NCBI RefSeq assembly: GCF_019112545.1
Contig: NW_025064927.1
Location: 47,176-111,175, forward strand
Direction of reading: 5' to 3'
Source of the DNA: Guyanagaster necrorhizus
Taxonomy: Eukaryota; Basidiomycota; Agaricomycetes; Agaricales; Physalacriaceae
Length of the DNA stretch: 64,000 nucleotides
Numbering within the stretch: position 1 is the first letter of the stretch; every line of letters starts with the position of its first letter. Of this stretch, positions 22,575 to 33,242 are shown piece by piece. The notes below the pieces were generated by a model. It did not search any database. It had not been told where the DNA came from and worked only from the letters and a program-made list of their open reading frames with translations. The position numbers and the translations under genes are program-made.

Positions 22575-22761
22575 TGCGAAGGATAATCCGGATACGTTGG
22601 AATTCGTGATAGTGCCTGATCGCCCAAGCTGTGATCGATTGTCGTCCTCGACACAGTTGTATGATCACCAGTAAGCCGATCAAGATTCCGATAATAGAAG
22701 CTAGGAGTTCGAAGAACTCGTGGGTAAAGTTTGGGTCGGATGGATTAAGGGCAGGGGGCAT
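21232..22761 (-). CDS. F1 ORF1, N-terminal membrane segment, overlaps gag
   Basis: This is a 509-codon frame. ATG at 22761 is preferred because decayed copies E (about 47218) and B (29413) keep ATG-CCC at this site. It opens PPALNPSDPNFTHEFFELL, then a hydrophobic segment of about 18 residues (IIGILIGLLVIIQ), then QLCRGRQSITAWAIRHYHEFQRI. This N-terminus is clearly conserved in E and B. The rest is low-complexity, rich in R, P, S and T, with a glutamine run near the end. Later islands are also shared with copy E (SPFRE and FYRNFR). It overlaps gag in another frame for over 1.3 kb. Function unknown. It could be a separate membrane-anchored protein or a leader joined to gag by splicing or frameshifting. 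Confidence 0.65.
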   Translation of the reverse strand: MPPALNPSDPNFTHEFFELLASIIGILIGLLVIIQLCRGRQSITAWAIRHYHEFQRIRIILRNVTPDLPLHDIPASTRPSTSRQPHQPEGHESEDVSGRTSEERTREEEEQRQQHTYPPRPSPAVIRDPGNPWATGFRRPRPDTPIPSPQHSIPATRTTTPVPSTGIGRRARDSLDASRVARGASPRGRGSHHTTSVRNPSTDSRTGVGNDPYWNDDNSERHWWRSAAVEADRLERRTASGNPSRTASIRAVPEGTRGTQAPDAVRPRADQIRPTRDLPEYLAAQTRIDNEIHRENRLFGRYLRAREAEQRREEAGSRGGTSTIVNTSTLDSPFREPSTPPTESDPWAEPTQTSNVPREEALSDSRPLSYGTDTIAETDSIPDRGNGIPDSHGTIGGDNEHIDPTGDLKRILDGPIAALFLRPRFYRNFRRYSRAMAADAARREAQQQQQQPEREPSPRPGPEDAGPSTQPQPDRTRGLRPARQFPPRGGNTEQGRRRGRRSRGGGPPL

Positions 22762-22803
22762 TCGGTTCCTCAGCACAATTGGGCTTGAGGAAGGGAATGT
22801 AGA

Positions 22804-22817
22804 AGCGTTAAACTAAT
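22804..22817 (-). promoter_or_regulatory. Self-priming primer-binding site (copy C)
   Basis: One base downstream of the 5' LTR on -, TTAGTTTAACGCT (22816-22804) is perfectly complementary over 13 nt to AGCGTTAAACTAA in the LTR (22989-22977 on -). The LTR motif lies about 25-30 nt downstream of a TATA-like box, so it should be at the very 5' end of the RNA. That is the Tf1/sushi arrangement, where the transcript's own 5' end primes reverse transcription in place of a tRNA. Confidence 0.8.
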
Positions 22818-23348
22818 TGTTAGACTCAAACCCCACGTGACTATCAACACGTGATAAACAGTTCGGTACCTCGCACTTCGGGTATGTCCGACTGAGTTCA
22901 CTGATGCGAAAGTTAAAGTGGAGCAAGGCTTTTTGCAAGTAGTAGAAGCTCGAGAGTAGTTTGGTGAAGATAAACTTTAGTTTAACGCTGAGCTATTACA
23001 GTGAAAGCTGTCTACTTAAATACTGTTCTGTTATCGTGCTATAAATAACTGTTCACAAAAGATATTGTCTGCTGTAGGGCTGTTACCCCTGCTGTTGCCA
23101 GGCTCTCCACAAAAGCTGTTGTCTGGTGAATTGTCGTCGTTGCTGTTACTGCTGTTTAGTGACAAAAGGAGCATTGTCTCTCCCTTCACAGCGCACAGCC
23201 GTACGATAAGACAATGACCAACTGGGTTGCTGAGCTAAGCATTCCCACAGTCTTAAGCGCTGGCTTAGACGCTCTGACTAGCAGAAATAGGGGTCATTTC
23301 TGGGAAAAGGAGAAGGAAAAATAGAGAAAAATAGGAAAAATCGTAACA
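22818..23348 (-). repeat. 5' LTR of copy C
   Basis: This 531-bp LTR starts TGTTAC and ends TCTAACA as read on -. It carries the promoter for the element. U3 runs from 23348 to about 22990, and R/U5 from about 22990 to 22818. It holds two CACGTG sites near its U5 end. Confidence 0.96.
22977..23022 (-). promoter_or_regulatory. TATA box and predicted RNA start of copy C
   Basis: TATTTAAG on - (23022-23015) is followed 25-30 nt downstream by AGCGTTAAACTAA (22989-22977). The predicted start of transcription is at about 22989-22995. The spacing and order are kept in the other F1 LTRs. Confidence 0.6.
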
Positions 23349-23353
23349 AATAT

Positions 23354-26184
23354 GAGTCCATAGTGATGAAGAGATCTCATTCAGATGCAGTGGTGCAGTA
23401 TGTGGTTGCATGGATGACTTTTCTCATTGGCAGGTTTTGCATCCTTTGACATACCATTCAATGTCTTAGCCCATCTTGGGCCACTAGTATTCTTGTAAAA
23501 CAAGCTCTTTTGTTTTGGTGATGCCAGAATGTCTGATCATGGCATGGTCATGGTAGATGGTGATGATTTTGCCATATAGAGCATAATCTCTTGGAATGTA
23601 GATCTGTCCATTATATCAGATCATTTCTCCTTCTCTTGTTATTCCTTGCTCATGATTGAGTGAGGATATAACTCATTAATTCCACTTGTGACTGTCTCTG
23701 AGTGGTGCTCTTGATATGCTCATGAATCTCTTCTTCAGTGGGCATTATCATGGCCTGGAAGTGATGAGATTGGAGTAGTACTACTCTCTCATTATCTTAT
23801 CCTCCTTGATTATAATCTGCTCATCAGCTAAGGAGATTAGCTTTCTTGTTTGTTATCCTGGCCTTGTGGTGGAGGGTGTATTGGTATTGGCTGAGCTCAG
23901 TTACCCACTGAGCTTGTTGCTGATTCAGCTTTTGTGGTTGTCAAAAATACTGAAGATTTTGATGATCTGTCCAGATCTCAAATATCTCAGCAGCTCCAAT
24001 CAGATAATGTCACCATTCTTTTAGAGCAAGCATGATTGTGAGCAACTTCTTATTGTATATTTCATAATTCTACTCTGTGATGGATAGTGCTTTTGAGAGG
24101 AATGCTACTGGTTGCCATTTGTTGTCCTGTTTTTAAGATAGGACTGCTCTAATTATGCCTTCACTGGAGTCTGCCTCAACTTGAAATTTCCCTTTCTGAT
24201 TGGAAATGGTAAGGATAACATCTTCAGCTAGCTGCCTTTTGAGATCATCAAAGGCAGCTGGCTGTGAGTGTCCCCAGGTCTATGGGGCATTCCTGGTGAG
24301 CTGTGTCATTGGGCAGACTATCTTGCTGTAGTCTTGAATAAACTGTTGGTAGAAGTTTGTGAAGCTTAAAAAGGATTGGAGTTCCTTTTTCTTTGTGGGG
24401 ACAGGTCATTCAGTAATGCCTGTGACTTTGACTGAGTCCATATGGATGCTTCTTTCACTGATGATTACCCCAAGATATTCAGTCTTGAGTACCTTGAACT
24501 CATATTTCTCAGCTTTGAGGAATAGCTTGTATTTCCTCATTAGAGCTAGCACTTGTCATACTAATCTTCTATGTTCCTCCTTCATCTTTGATATGATCAG
24601 AATGTCATCAAGGTAGATGGTGATCTTTCCAGTGGAGATGAGGTCTTTGAATATGTTGTTCATCATCTATTGGAACATCACTGGAGAATTGGTGAGTCTA
24701 AAAAATATTACTGTCAGTTCAAAAAGTCTCTAGTTAGTCTAGAAGGCCACCTTCCACTTGTCCCCTTCCTTGATTTGAATGTTATTGTACCCTCATTGGA
24801 CATCAAGTTTAGTGTAATACTGTGCACCTCACAACTTGTCTATCGGCTCTGAGATCAGTGGCAGTGGATAGCAGTTTTTTCTCATTATTTCATTGAGTTT
24901 ATGATAGTCTTACACAGAGTGGAGCTTCCTATCCTTTTTCTTGACAAAGAAGAATGGAGAGGCCATGGAGGACTTGGACAGTCAAATCCTCCTGCTGGAT
25001 AAATTCTCATCAAGGAATTTATCAAGTTCTTGCTGTTTATTGTTACCAAGAGAGTATATTTTGCAATTGAGATTGGTATTAGCATTTGGGATTAATTCAA
25101 TTGCATGGTCCCAGGGTTTGGGTGCTGGGAGCTCATCAAAGCTCTCCTTCTCAAATAGGTCCTTGAAGTCTTAGGCTCATCTTGGAACTATTTTCTCAAA
25201 TGTCTTTTCTTTTTTTTTCTTATTTGTCCTTGCCACTAAGTTGTTGGCATAGTGAATAGCATGGACATGAATCTCACATTGGAGATTGATGGTGAGAATG
25301 GTTTCTCCTTCTTTCATTTCTTCATCTCATTGGTCTTCTGGATCTTCATCTAGCAATTCAAATAGAAGTTTTTGGCATTTGCAGTGGGCAAAGGTTATTT
25401 TGCCGGTTTTTCAATTGGTCAGCAGATTGTGTCTGATCAGCCAGTCATGCTCTAGGAAGACTTCTTTGGCCCTTAAGTCAGTTACTGCAAGGTTGATTCA
25501 TTCAGAATGATCACCAATTGTGAGCTAGAGTTTGACAAACTCTATGATTGATTTGGCCTGATTTTTGGTCCTGTTGGCATTATACACAGAGATTGGGGCT
25601 GCTATGGTTCTCATGGAGAGCTGGTTTCTTTCTATGAAAGTTTGATTAATAGAGCTCCTTATGCAGCCACTGTTGATTAAAGCAGTTACTGCATAGCTTG
25701 ATTGGTTTGTCAAGGTCTCAACTTGAGCATTTATGAGGAGATCTCAACCAGATGTTTTGGACTGGTGAATGAACTTTCACAGTCCTTGTAGTTCATTGAG
25801 CCACTCTAAGGCTCAGCACCTTTTCGCATTTTTGAGTTCTTTGATTGCCTTATCAACAACTTCTTCAACTCTTGTTTTATGAATCCAGTTTCAGAGTATG
25901 GCTTTTGCTGCTTCTCTGTTTCTGGTGTCTTTGATGGCCTGCCAGATCCATTTGGTGTCAAATGGTTTGAGCCATGTGGTAGGACTCTCTGCCCTTGTTT
26001 GGCCTGTAAGCATTTGAGTTTTATTTTTTTGTAATTCTTTGATGTGTGGTTTGGGTAACTGGAGTATATTTGAACATGTGGATGTGGTAGGCATAGAAGT
26101 AACTACAGAAGTACTGTTAGCCTGACTAGCAGCTATTGTGGACACACCATAAGAGTTCTTGGCTGATCCAGTAGAATCACTCAC
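23354..26184 (-). pseudogene. F1 pol 5' part of copy B
   Basis: It reads on - from GTG at 26184 (SDSTGSAKNSY) in the same overlap with gag as copy C. Protease lies near 25520-25710, then reverse transcriptase (24360-24950), RNase H (23700-24350) and the integrase zinc region (23400-23650), ending at the point where copy C entered. It is decayed by stops and frameshifts and is CpG-poor. The remainder lies at 13760-14743. Confidence 0.87.
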
Positions 26185-29100
26185 TGATTGACTCCATCTT
26201 TTACTTCCTCAACTTTGGTTTCAGCACCAAGTCCCTCTTTCTCCTTCTAGAGCTTGGTGATTTGGGCCTAGATATCTTCTCAGGTTCATTTCTTCTTCAG
26301 GCAATTCCTGACCACATGGCTCTTCTGTCTGTAATTGAAACATTTTCCTTCTTTCTTTATATGATCAATATCCATCAGCTTTCCTTGCCCCATGTATATG
26401 GTTCTGGTTCCAGTCCTCTGTGCACTATAGGTGGAGGCTATTGAGGATCCTGATGTTTTCCTGGCAGTTGTCTCTGATGGTCTGGAGTTATTCAGAGTTG
26501 ATGAGTTCGACCTCTTTGAATAGTCTTGCAGCATCATTGACTCCACTTTCTGTCTTTGTCACTCTTTGTACATTTCAATGATTTGTTCTTTCTATTTGTC
26601 ATACCTGACCAGCATCAAGGCTCTGATGCTAATTGCCAAAATCAGCATGACATATAATAAGAGGACTCCTCTTTTGAGAGCCTTGATCATGTGGCCATTA
26701 TTAGCTATATTATCCTGAATACTGGTGAGTTTAGCAAGTCATTCAAGCTTGTTGAAGTAGTCTGTAGCCACTTTGTCCCCTATTCTGTAGTCCTTAATCT
26801 TCTGTTTGTGGACTTTCTGAACTGCCAGATCAATGAATTTGTCATAGAGCATTTGTTTGAACACTGGCCATAAGAGGTATCAGTAATGCTCCTGAGTCAA
26901 TGATTGGAAGTTTGAGGAGATAAAGATCCATCATGTTTTCACCTTTTCTTCAAGATAAGAGGTGGTGAAGACTACCTTGTTTATATCAGTTCCTAGATAC
27001 CCTATGTAGACTTCGAAGTACTATTTGCAGTCTATGAGAAATTGGTCAATATTGTCAGATGCCCTCTTAAAGAGGTGGAGCTTCTATAGGAGGTCTGAGC
27101 AGCACTGAAGGACTGCCACATCATTCAGTAGTGTGCCTATCAGATTGAGCCAGTCAGAGAATGGAGGCTGTCATCATTCTTGTGGTGGCCTAGAGAATGA
27201 GTGAAGTGAGTTATCATCTATGACCAGGCTTCCTTGTGGTGGTTCCTCTTTTTGGACTATGACTCTATCCCAAATGGTGAACCTGAGTTATACTGCTTCA
27301 GGGTCATCTCTGATCAGTTTTTTTCTAGTGCCACTTCTGCTTGCTTCATCAGATGGAGGCTGGGCCCCTAATATTTAACTTTTCTTACTGGTCCATGAGT
27401 TTCAGTATGAAGTCAGCAGATTATCAGGCAGAGCTCAGCTCTGAGATAGCTGAGTTGCTATGGAATGGGTTGAGGGTGCTGCATATAAAAATATACTTCA
27501 GATGGATAGAGTCATATATACAGCTTGTTTCAGGGTGACAGATGGTGACTATGGCATTGATCATATGAGTTTCAGCATTTGGTAAGCTGGTAGTCATTGA
27601 ATCTGGTCTTTGGGATGTTTTTTGTTGTACTGTACTACAGCATAGTTGGTGGCTGTATGCCTTAGGATTTCTGTTCTTTTATTAGTTGTAGAATGCAAAT
27701 ATAATTATCCTATTTGCAATGCTATCCAGGTAGCATTGTGCCATAGAAAGTTTACCCCATGCAGATAGAATTCCTGATACTCCTGTGCTCTTGTTTCCTG
27801 CATCACTCATTCTAACTCTTCTTCATCAGTATCCTTCTGCAGTCTATAGGCAAGCTCTCCACCAGCCTGAGATAGGTCACTGCTTTCAGTTTCTTCATTC
27901 TCCCTGTCTTTATCATTCCCCTCTTTCTTGAGAAGAAAAGTGGCAGGCAGATTGTAGAAACTCTCTGCACTCTCTTATAGTCATGCTGTTGACCTGCTGT
28001 CCTGACTGTGTACTGAGTCCAGCTGTGGGGCCCAAAAAGTCAGAAGCGTTGAGATAGATGGAAGCTGGCTGGCTTCCAATATTGGAGTCATACTGGTTTT
28101 CTCCTGTTGCTCTCATTACCTCCACTCACTCACAATAGAGCTGGATGTTTCTTTTGTACCCATCATTGAAGAGCTGCCTGACCATCTGACTTCTAAAAAA
28201 TCCTCAGAGCATGCAGGCAGGGATATGAGTAGTCCCAGATACTCATAGTCTGTAGTGCCTGAAGATAGACTCATTATCACCAAACATGGTGTCTGTGCTA
28301 GAGGTTCTTCAGGAAGGGAGATATTGCAGAGTTGGAGGGTGCTGGAGAGATCCTAGAGTATCATCTTGAGAAGAGAGGAGGTTCTTATTGTTCTTCCAAT
28401 GGAGCAGGTCCTAGGGATCAGAGTCAGTGCCAGGTTCTCTGAAGACTAAGGTTGAGAGGGAGCAGTCAGCATGGACTGGCACAAGTATAGATGCAACCTC
28501 AGACCAGAGTCCATACTAGTTGGAGACATCAATTCTCACCAATCAAGCCCTTTTGATGGTATGCTGCTCTTCTTGATGCTGCTGGTTATACTCAGCTGCC
28601 CTCCTGACCTGGCCTTCAAGGATAAGCTGCTCCTCCAGCTTGCTGCAAGGTGGCTGGAGGATGGTTTGCTGTCTTTGTTCCTCCTATCAGAAGGCCTCAT
28701 TATAATTGAAGAGAATGTTAAGATTCTAGACAGAGAATAGTCAGTGAATGATTTCATTTCTGTTCTCTCAGATCTGTCACTCATTGTTAAGCTGGTTTGA
28801 AGGTGCTCTCTCCAACCCACTGCTGGTTCTGACTGAGTGATAGGTCAAAGAGGCAGAGCTGTGAGACTGGCTTCAAGATGTCATGTGGCAGAGTCCTGCA
28901 GCCATCTGAGTGAAATTGAGAGAGTCTTGGGCATGGTTATCAATCCCAGAGATTTAAGAGGTCCTGGAATGGTCAGAAGAGGGAGACTGCTGAAAGAAGT
29001 CTGCCAGGAGGCCCTCATCCTCATGGTCAGAGATGGGGGTTTGCTGCTAAGGATTCCTGAATCCTGTGAGGCAATCATTGCTGTTTCTACTAACTGGCCA

Positions 29101-29413
29101 AGAGAGATATTAGTGTCTTTCTTCTTCTTGATCACACCTCTGATGCATGCTGCTAGACTCAGCTTCTGATAAGAGACTGATCAGAGGCTGGTGGGACATT
29201 CATTAGGACTCAGGGATGTCATGAAGAGGTAGATCTGAGGTTATATTTCATAGAATTTGTCAGATGTGTTGAAACTCATTGTAATGTCAGATAGTCCAAG
29301 TGGTTATTGAGTGATATCCCTAGCACAGCTGGATGATCATAAGTAAATCTAATAATGTTCTGATGATGAAAAATAGGAGTTTGAAGAACTCTCAATCAAA
29401 GTTCAGATCTGAT
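26182..29413 (-). pseudogene. F1 ORF1/gag remnant (copy B)
   Basis: From 29413 on - an ATG-CCC start opens PSVTLSDLNFD*EFFKLL, a hydrophobic segment and MIIQLC, matching ORF1 of copy C. The capsid lies near 26740-27080. The knuckle near 26300-26345 reads CFNYRQKSHVVRNC, with the second cysteine changed to tyrosine. The site equivalent to the first TGA of copy C reads CAA here, and the second reads TGA. Not functional. Confidence 0.8.
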
Positions 29414-29473
29414 AGGGTGACTGAGGGCATTTGGTTTCCTCCACACTATAGTGTGTGAGGAAAGGGAAAAGAA

Positions 29474-29933
29474 AGCTTTGAGCTAATTGTTAGACTCAAG
29501 TATTATGTGAACAGATACATGTGATAAACAGACATCATCTCACACTTTAGGTGATCAACTGAGTCCACTTGATGTGTATTCTGATCAATATGTCATAAGG
29601 TCTGAAGGATTGGCTTGAGGGTAGAATGAGATGAATAAATTTTAGCTTGAAGCTGAGGATTACTAGTGAGAGTGAGTCTCTTAAATACTGTACAAGCTTT
29701 GTCTAAATATACTACTACTAATTATGCATTGTCAAGTCTTTTGTGCTTATTGTCCTTGGGTATCATTACTATATATAAAAGAATGATTGTGCATTGTCAG
29801 ACAATACTGTTGTATCAAAAGACAATAATGAACTTGGCCTTGTGATGACTAAGCCTTGTCCCATGGTCTCAAGTGCCTGTGTTAGCACCCTGACTAAGTA
29901 TAAATAGGAGTTGAAAAGGTGAAAATTATAACA
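29474..29933 (-). repeat. 5' LTR and primer site of F1 copy B
   Basis: The LTR at 29488-29933 (446 bp) starts TGTTAGACTC and ends ATTATAACA on +. The adjacent primer site (29474-29486 on +) and the LTR motif (29642-29654) are complementary at 11 of 13 positions. Both mismatches fall in a central CG that has become CA in each arm. Confidence 0.9.
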
Positions 29934-30971
29934 AATCTCTTCTAAATAAATGACTGTATTATCTGCAAGATGAACTGAGATAACATGCAGAGCATACAAG
30001 TTGAGTCAGTGATGATGGAAGATCATATAATAAGATAAATCTATATCAGTATTTTAAGAGATACAGCAGAGGATAGTAAATTAGTACTTGTTTAGCTAAT
30101 AGTCTTCTTCTTTGCTTTAGTAGAACTTGCAGCTTCTTTTTTGCCAGTCCTCTTTTATCAATGTCTTGCAGTTATATATTCTGCTACATGCTTCTGATCA
30201 CATTTGAGAGAACACTTTTTGGTCTCACATACTCTCTCACTGTCATCTTTATAAAGGCACTATTTACATGTAGGCTTTGTGCCAGTTGGCATCAGATCTG
30301 TAGGAGATAGGAATGTGGTGGCTTTAAGAGCAATATAAATAGAAGAATCACTAGCACATAGCTTTTGATTGTTCTCCATTATAGTATGCAGTGCTGAGAT
30401 TTTTGAGAGTGAGTTTGTCAGAGAAGAGAACAAGCAATATGAGAGAGTTGCTGTATTCAGGCTGAGAGAGAGCACAAATCAGAGCTATAATGAGCAGTTC
30501 TTACTGCAGTCTAAAGTGAACTGGATAGAGGGCATAGATACAACTCATGATTTGTGAATTGCAGCTGACAAGATCTGGAAGTGAATTTTCTGTCTCCTCT
30601 TTGAGGTTGAAAAAGCTGCTATAAGCAACAAATTGAGTTGCTAACTTCTGTTGCTGATGGAGTGTCTTCAGAGTGTCCCACATCTGTTCTGGATTATCAA
30701 GGTACTTTTCAACATGTATCTTCAATGACTCATTAAGACAAAGATAGATTGTAATAGCAGCTGACATTTTTGTTTTCTTTCACTTCTTTCAACTTTTTTT
30801 CTTCTGATATATTAGATGATCTGAGTCAGCAAACTCTGGTTCAAGGTCTTTTTTGATTGTGATAAGATACTTATGATAGGTCTTCAATAGGACTGATATG
30901 TTTTTGTCTCATTCACTATAATTGGAACACTCAGATTCTCAAAGTCTTTTGATCAAGTTAAAAGATGACAT
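29934..30971 (-). pseudogene. copia-1 gag and start of protease, first piece
   Basis: It reads - from ATG at 30971 (MSSFNLIKRL). A UBN2/copia-gag-like part follows: ITIYLCLNESLKIHV, PEQMWDTLKTLHQQQ, FNLKEETENSLPDLV. A cysteine-rich block (TCK*CLYKDDSERVCETKKCSLKC) lies near 30190-30265. A basic stretch comes next, then a protease-like VHLADNTVIYLEEI (usual HITLADES..). At 29934 element B interrupts it; across the junction the frame continues as TVIYLEEIETIILEPELE. Numerous stops. Confidence 0.78.
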
Positions 30972-31082
30972 AATATATGTGTGATAGATCTAGTGATACT
31001 TTAGTGATAGGAAGAAATGATGGAGCCTTTTGCAGATCTGAGCAGGATGCAAAAGATCTTAGAGAAAGCAGAATCTAAAACC

Positions 31083-32950
31083 TGTTGCTGATATAAAGTG
31101 CAATGGACAGAGTATGCTACTTATCTGAGATGATGGTCAATTGCTTAGAAAGCAATTGATGGTCCAAAAACATTACTCCAACTGAATCTCATGAATCCAT
31201 GTCAGTTCTTGTGCTCAATAGTGAAAGACACACTTATCTAAAACATACATGGATGCCTGCATCTATTGCAGTGATAAGTCAAAGTTGAACTCTAAAAAAT
31301 GGCACACTCACTGAATGACATCCTAGCAAAGTGATCAATGTTTAGAGAAATAGATAAAAAGAAGGATGTATACAAATTTGAGTATATACTGAGAGACAGT
31401 TGCCTTTTCTCTGCAGAATTCAGAAATTGACTTGGATTCTATTGATCAGTGTCATCACCTGAGACTGTTGGAAGGCTAGACACATCTGAGATGAGCTATG
31501 ACAAATATTGATAGAATCAAACTATACACTAGTTATAAGTATATAAGAATGTAGAGATAACTTGTCTTTTGGAGATTGGAATTTCTGCATAATACACTAG
31601 AATATGCTAGTGACTGAGAATCATTAGCCAGTAGAGGACTATAGCTGAGGCTCTGAGCTGATAGTCATGCTAGTCACCAATACTAAGTCTAAAGGGACTT
31701 TGTTAAATAACATGACCTAAGGATAAAAATCCTAAGTCAGGTTTGAACTTAGAAAAGTTTAGCACCACATCTTGGAAAATACTAAGTCCAAGTTGGACTT
31801 AGAAATGGTACCTCAAATGAGGCCAATTCTATATGCCATTAAGACAAGTATATTCTAAGACAGCTAGGGGCATAATACCATAGCTAGTTGTAGAGTATTG
31901 AGTAAAGATAGCATCATTTAGAAGCAGTAGAAAATGGGATCCAATGATCTGTAGCTAGCACTGTGAGTTTTGACTCAAATGCCTAAGTCTAAATTTTCTA
32001 GATATCAGGTGACCTAAGAGACTTAGAATTGAGAGGAATAGAGTGGATAGGACTGGTTGACTGGGCCTGACCAGGCCTGATTGATTGAGCTACTAAGAAT
32101 AACTTAGAGGATTAAAACTCTAGATAGACAGAAAGGAGTTAGGTACCCACAGGCACTGTAGGCTTAAAATAAAGCTGTGCAGTAGCCAGACAGGTCTGAG
32201 CAAGCCTAGGGGAGTCCAGGAGTGCTGCCATTCCAGAATAATGGCATGATTCTGCTTTAAACAGGAGAAATATTATTTTGAATGCTTTATTTATAGATTC
32301 AGTATCTGTTGTTGGTGTATAAAAGAAGGGAATGGGGGGGAAATAAGAAGCAAGTGATCCACCCCCATGTTCAGGTCTTCTAGCTCACTGTAACTAGTCT
32401 CTGAGACAACAGATTTTGAGTTCTACTTCGACTTAGTGATTTATTTAAGTTGCTTTGTTACTTAGAGAGGATTGGATTGAAATAATAACTGAATTTTGGG
32501 TTTCAGATTAATTTGGGTTTCAAACTATAAGGGTTTCAGCATCAGAATACAAGTTCTTCGGTTTTGAAGACTGCTAGCCAGCCAAGAGTGCAGCTAGTCA
32601 AGCCTAAGTGCTTGATAGACTTAGTATTTGGGTTTCAGGGTTTATTGGGTTTTGGAATATTCTAAGTTGATTTGAAGCGCAATTTTGCATTGATTCTAAG
32701 TCCTAATTATACTTAAACATTGCTATAAACTACTCTCATAAGTATTGCATCTTTGAAAGCAAGATAGAGTTGAATAACTGTCTTTATTGACTGTTTCATT
32801 GATTTTACTTAAGACTGCAAGAGTGCTTCTATTGTACTCAAAACAACCACCCTCAACTGTATTTGGTGATTGTGTATTGAGTGGTTAGGTGTTGGTGTTT
32901 AAGAGTTCATTCCTCATTCACCTCTCTTAGTCACTTAGCTATTACCAAGC
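31083..32950 (+). repeat. F3 5' LTR/leader region
   Basis: The left end (TGTTGCTG) matches the start of the LTR at 63907. Each copy carries a TCAATTGC/GCAATTGA hairpin about 55-85 bp in. A TATA box GTATAAAAG lies near 32318. An 800-bp tail follows, with four GGGTTTCA blocks (32498, 32515, 32531, 32630). Nine CTAAGTC/GACTTAG heptamers are spread over 31683-32702. No coding frame is seen. The right end of the LTR is not fixed because no second copy is present; 32950 is approximate. Confidence 0.6.
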
Positions 32951-33242
32951 ACATTATCTGAAGCCCACTGCAAGGGGGTTTGTTTCAGACTTAATAAAAA
33001 TCTGTTGATAAAGATTTTTGTTTCGCACTTAATCGTGTTGAATAAGAGAGTATTCATATTAAAACCTTGTGTACAATCTGTCTAACTGAGCCTCAGCAAT
33101 AGCAAAGGGCAAAGCTAGAGCCACAGAGCCCACACAATCATCAATATCAAGGTTAGCATCTACAAGTGCCATTTCAAAGTCATCTAGAAGATTGACAGTC
33201 AATTTCTGAGCTGCTGGCATTAGTTCTCTGTCAAATTATGAC
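32951..33242 (+). other. F3 untranslated leader before gag
   Basis: A hairpin with arms AAAAATC and GATTTTT lies near 32995-33020, after a CAAGGGGGTTTGTTTC stretch. The primer-binding site should be in this region, but I could not identify it. The N-terminal part of gag may begin here in decayed form. Confidence 0.4.

Larger units (their letters stand above)
14749..23348 (-). mobile_element. F1 chromovirus copy C, young and nearly intact
   Basis: This 8.6-kb Ty3/gypsy element has LTRs of 527 bp (14749-15275) and 531 bp (22818-23348). By manual comparison they differ at eight positions, all transitions, plus three small length changes, which indicates recent insertion. A perfect 5-bp duplication AATAT flanks it (14744-14748 and 23349-23353). 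On - it holds the primer site, ORF1, gag, pol with chromodomain, a hairpin, the polypurine tract and the 3' LTR. CpG is abundant, in sharp contrast to all other F1 copies. Two in-frame TGA codons in gag probably make it defective by itself. Confidence 0.97.
13304..29933 (-). mobile_element. F1 chromovirus copy B, full length, decayed, hosting copy C
   Basis: This is a complete element of about 8.0 kb once the insert is removed. The two 446-bp LTRs lie at 13304-13749 and 29488-29933. A perfect 5-bp duplication AATCT flanks it (13299-13303 and 29934-29938). Domain order on - is as in copy C. It is CpG-depleted and full of stops. Copy C (14749-23348) with one AATAT copy interrupts the integrase in WTHIS|VDMI; removing them restores the frame. 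B itself interrupts copia-1 on the same strand. Confidence 0.95.
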
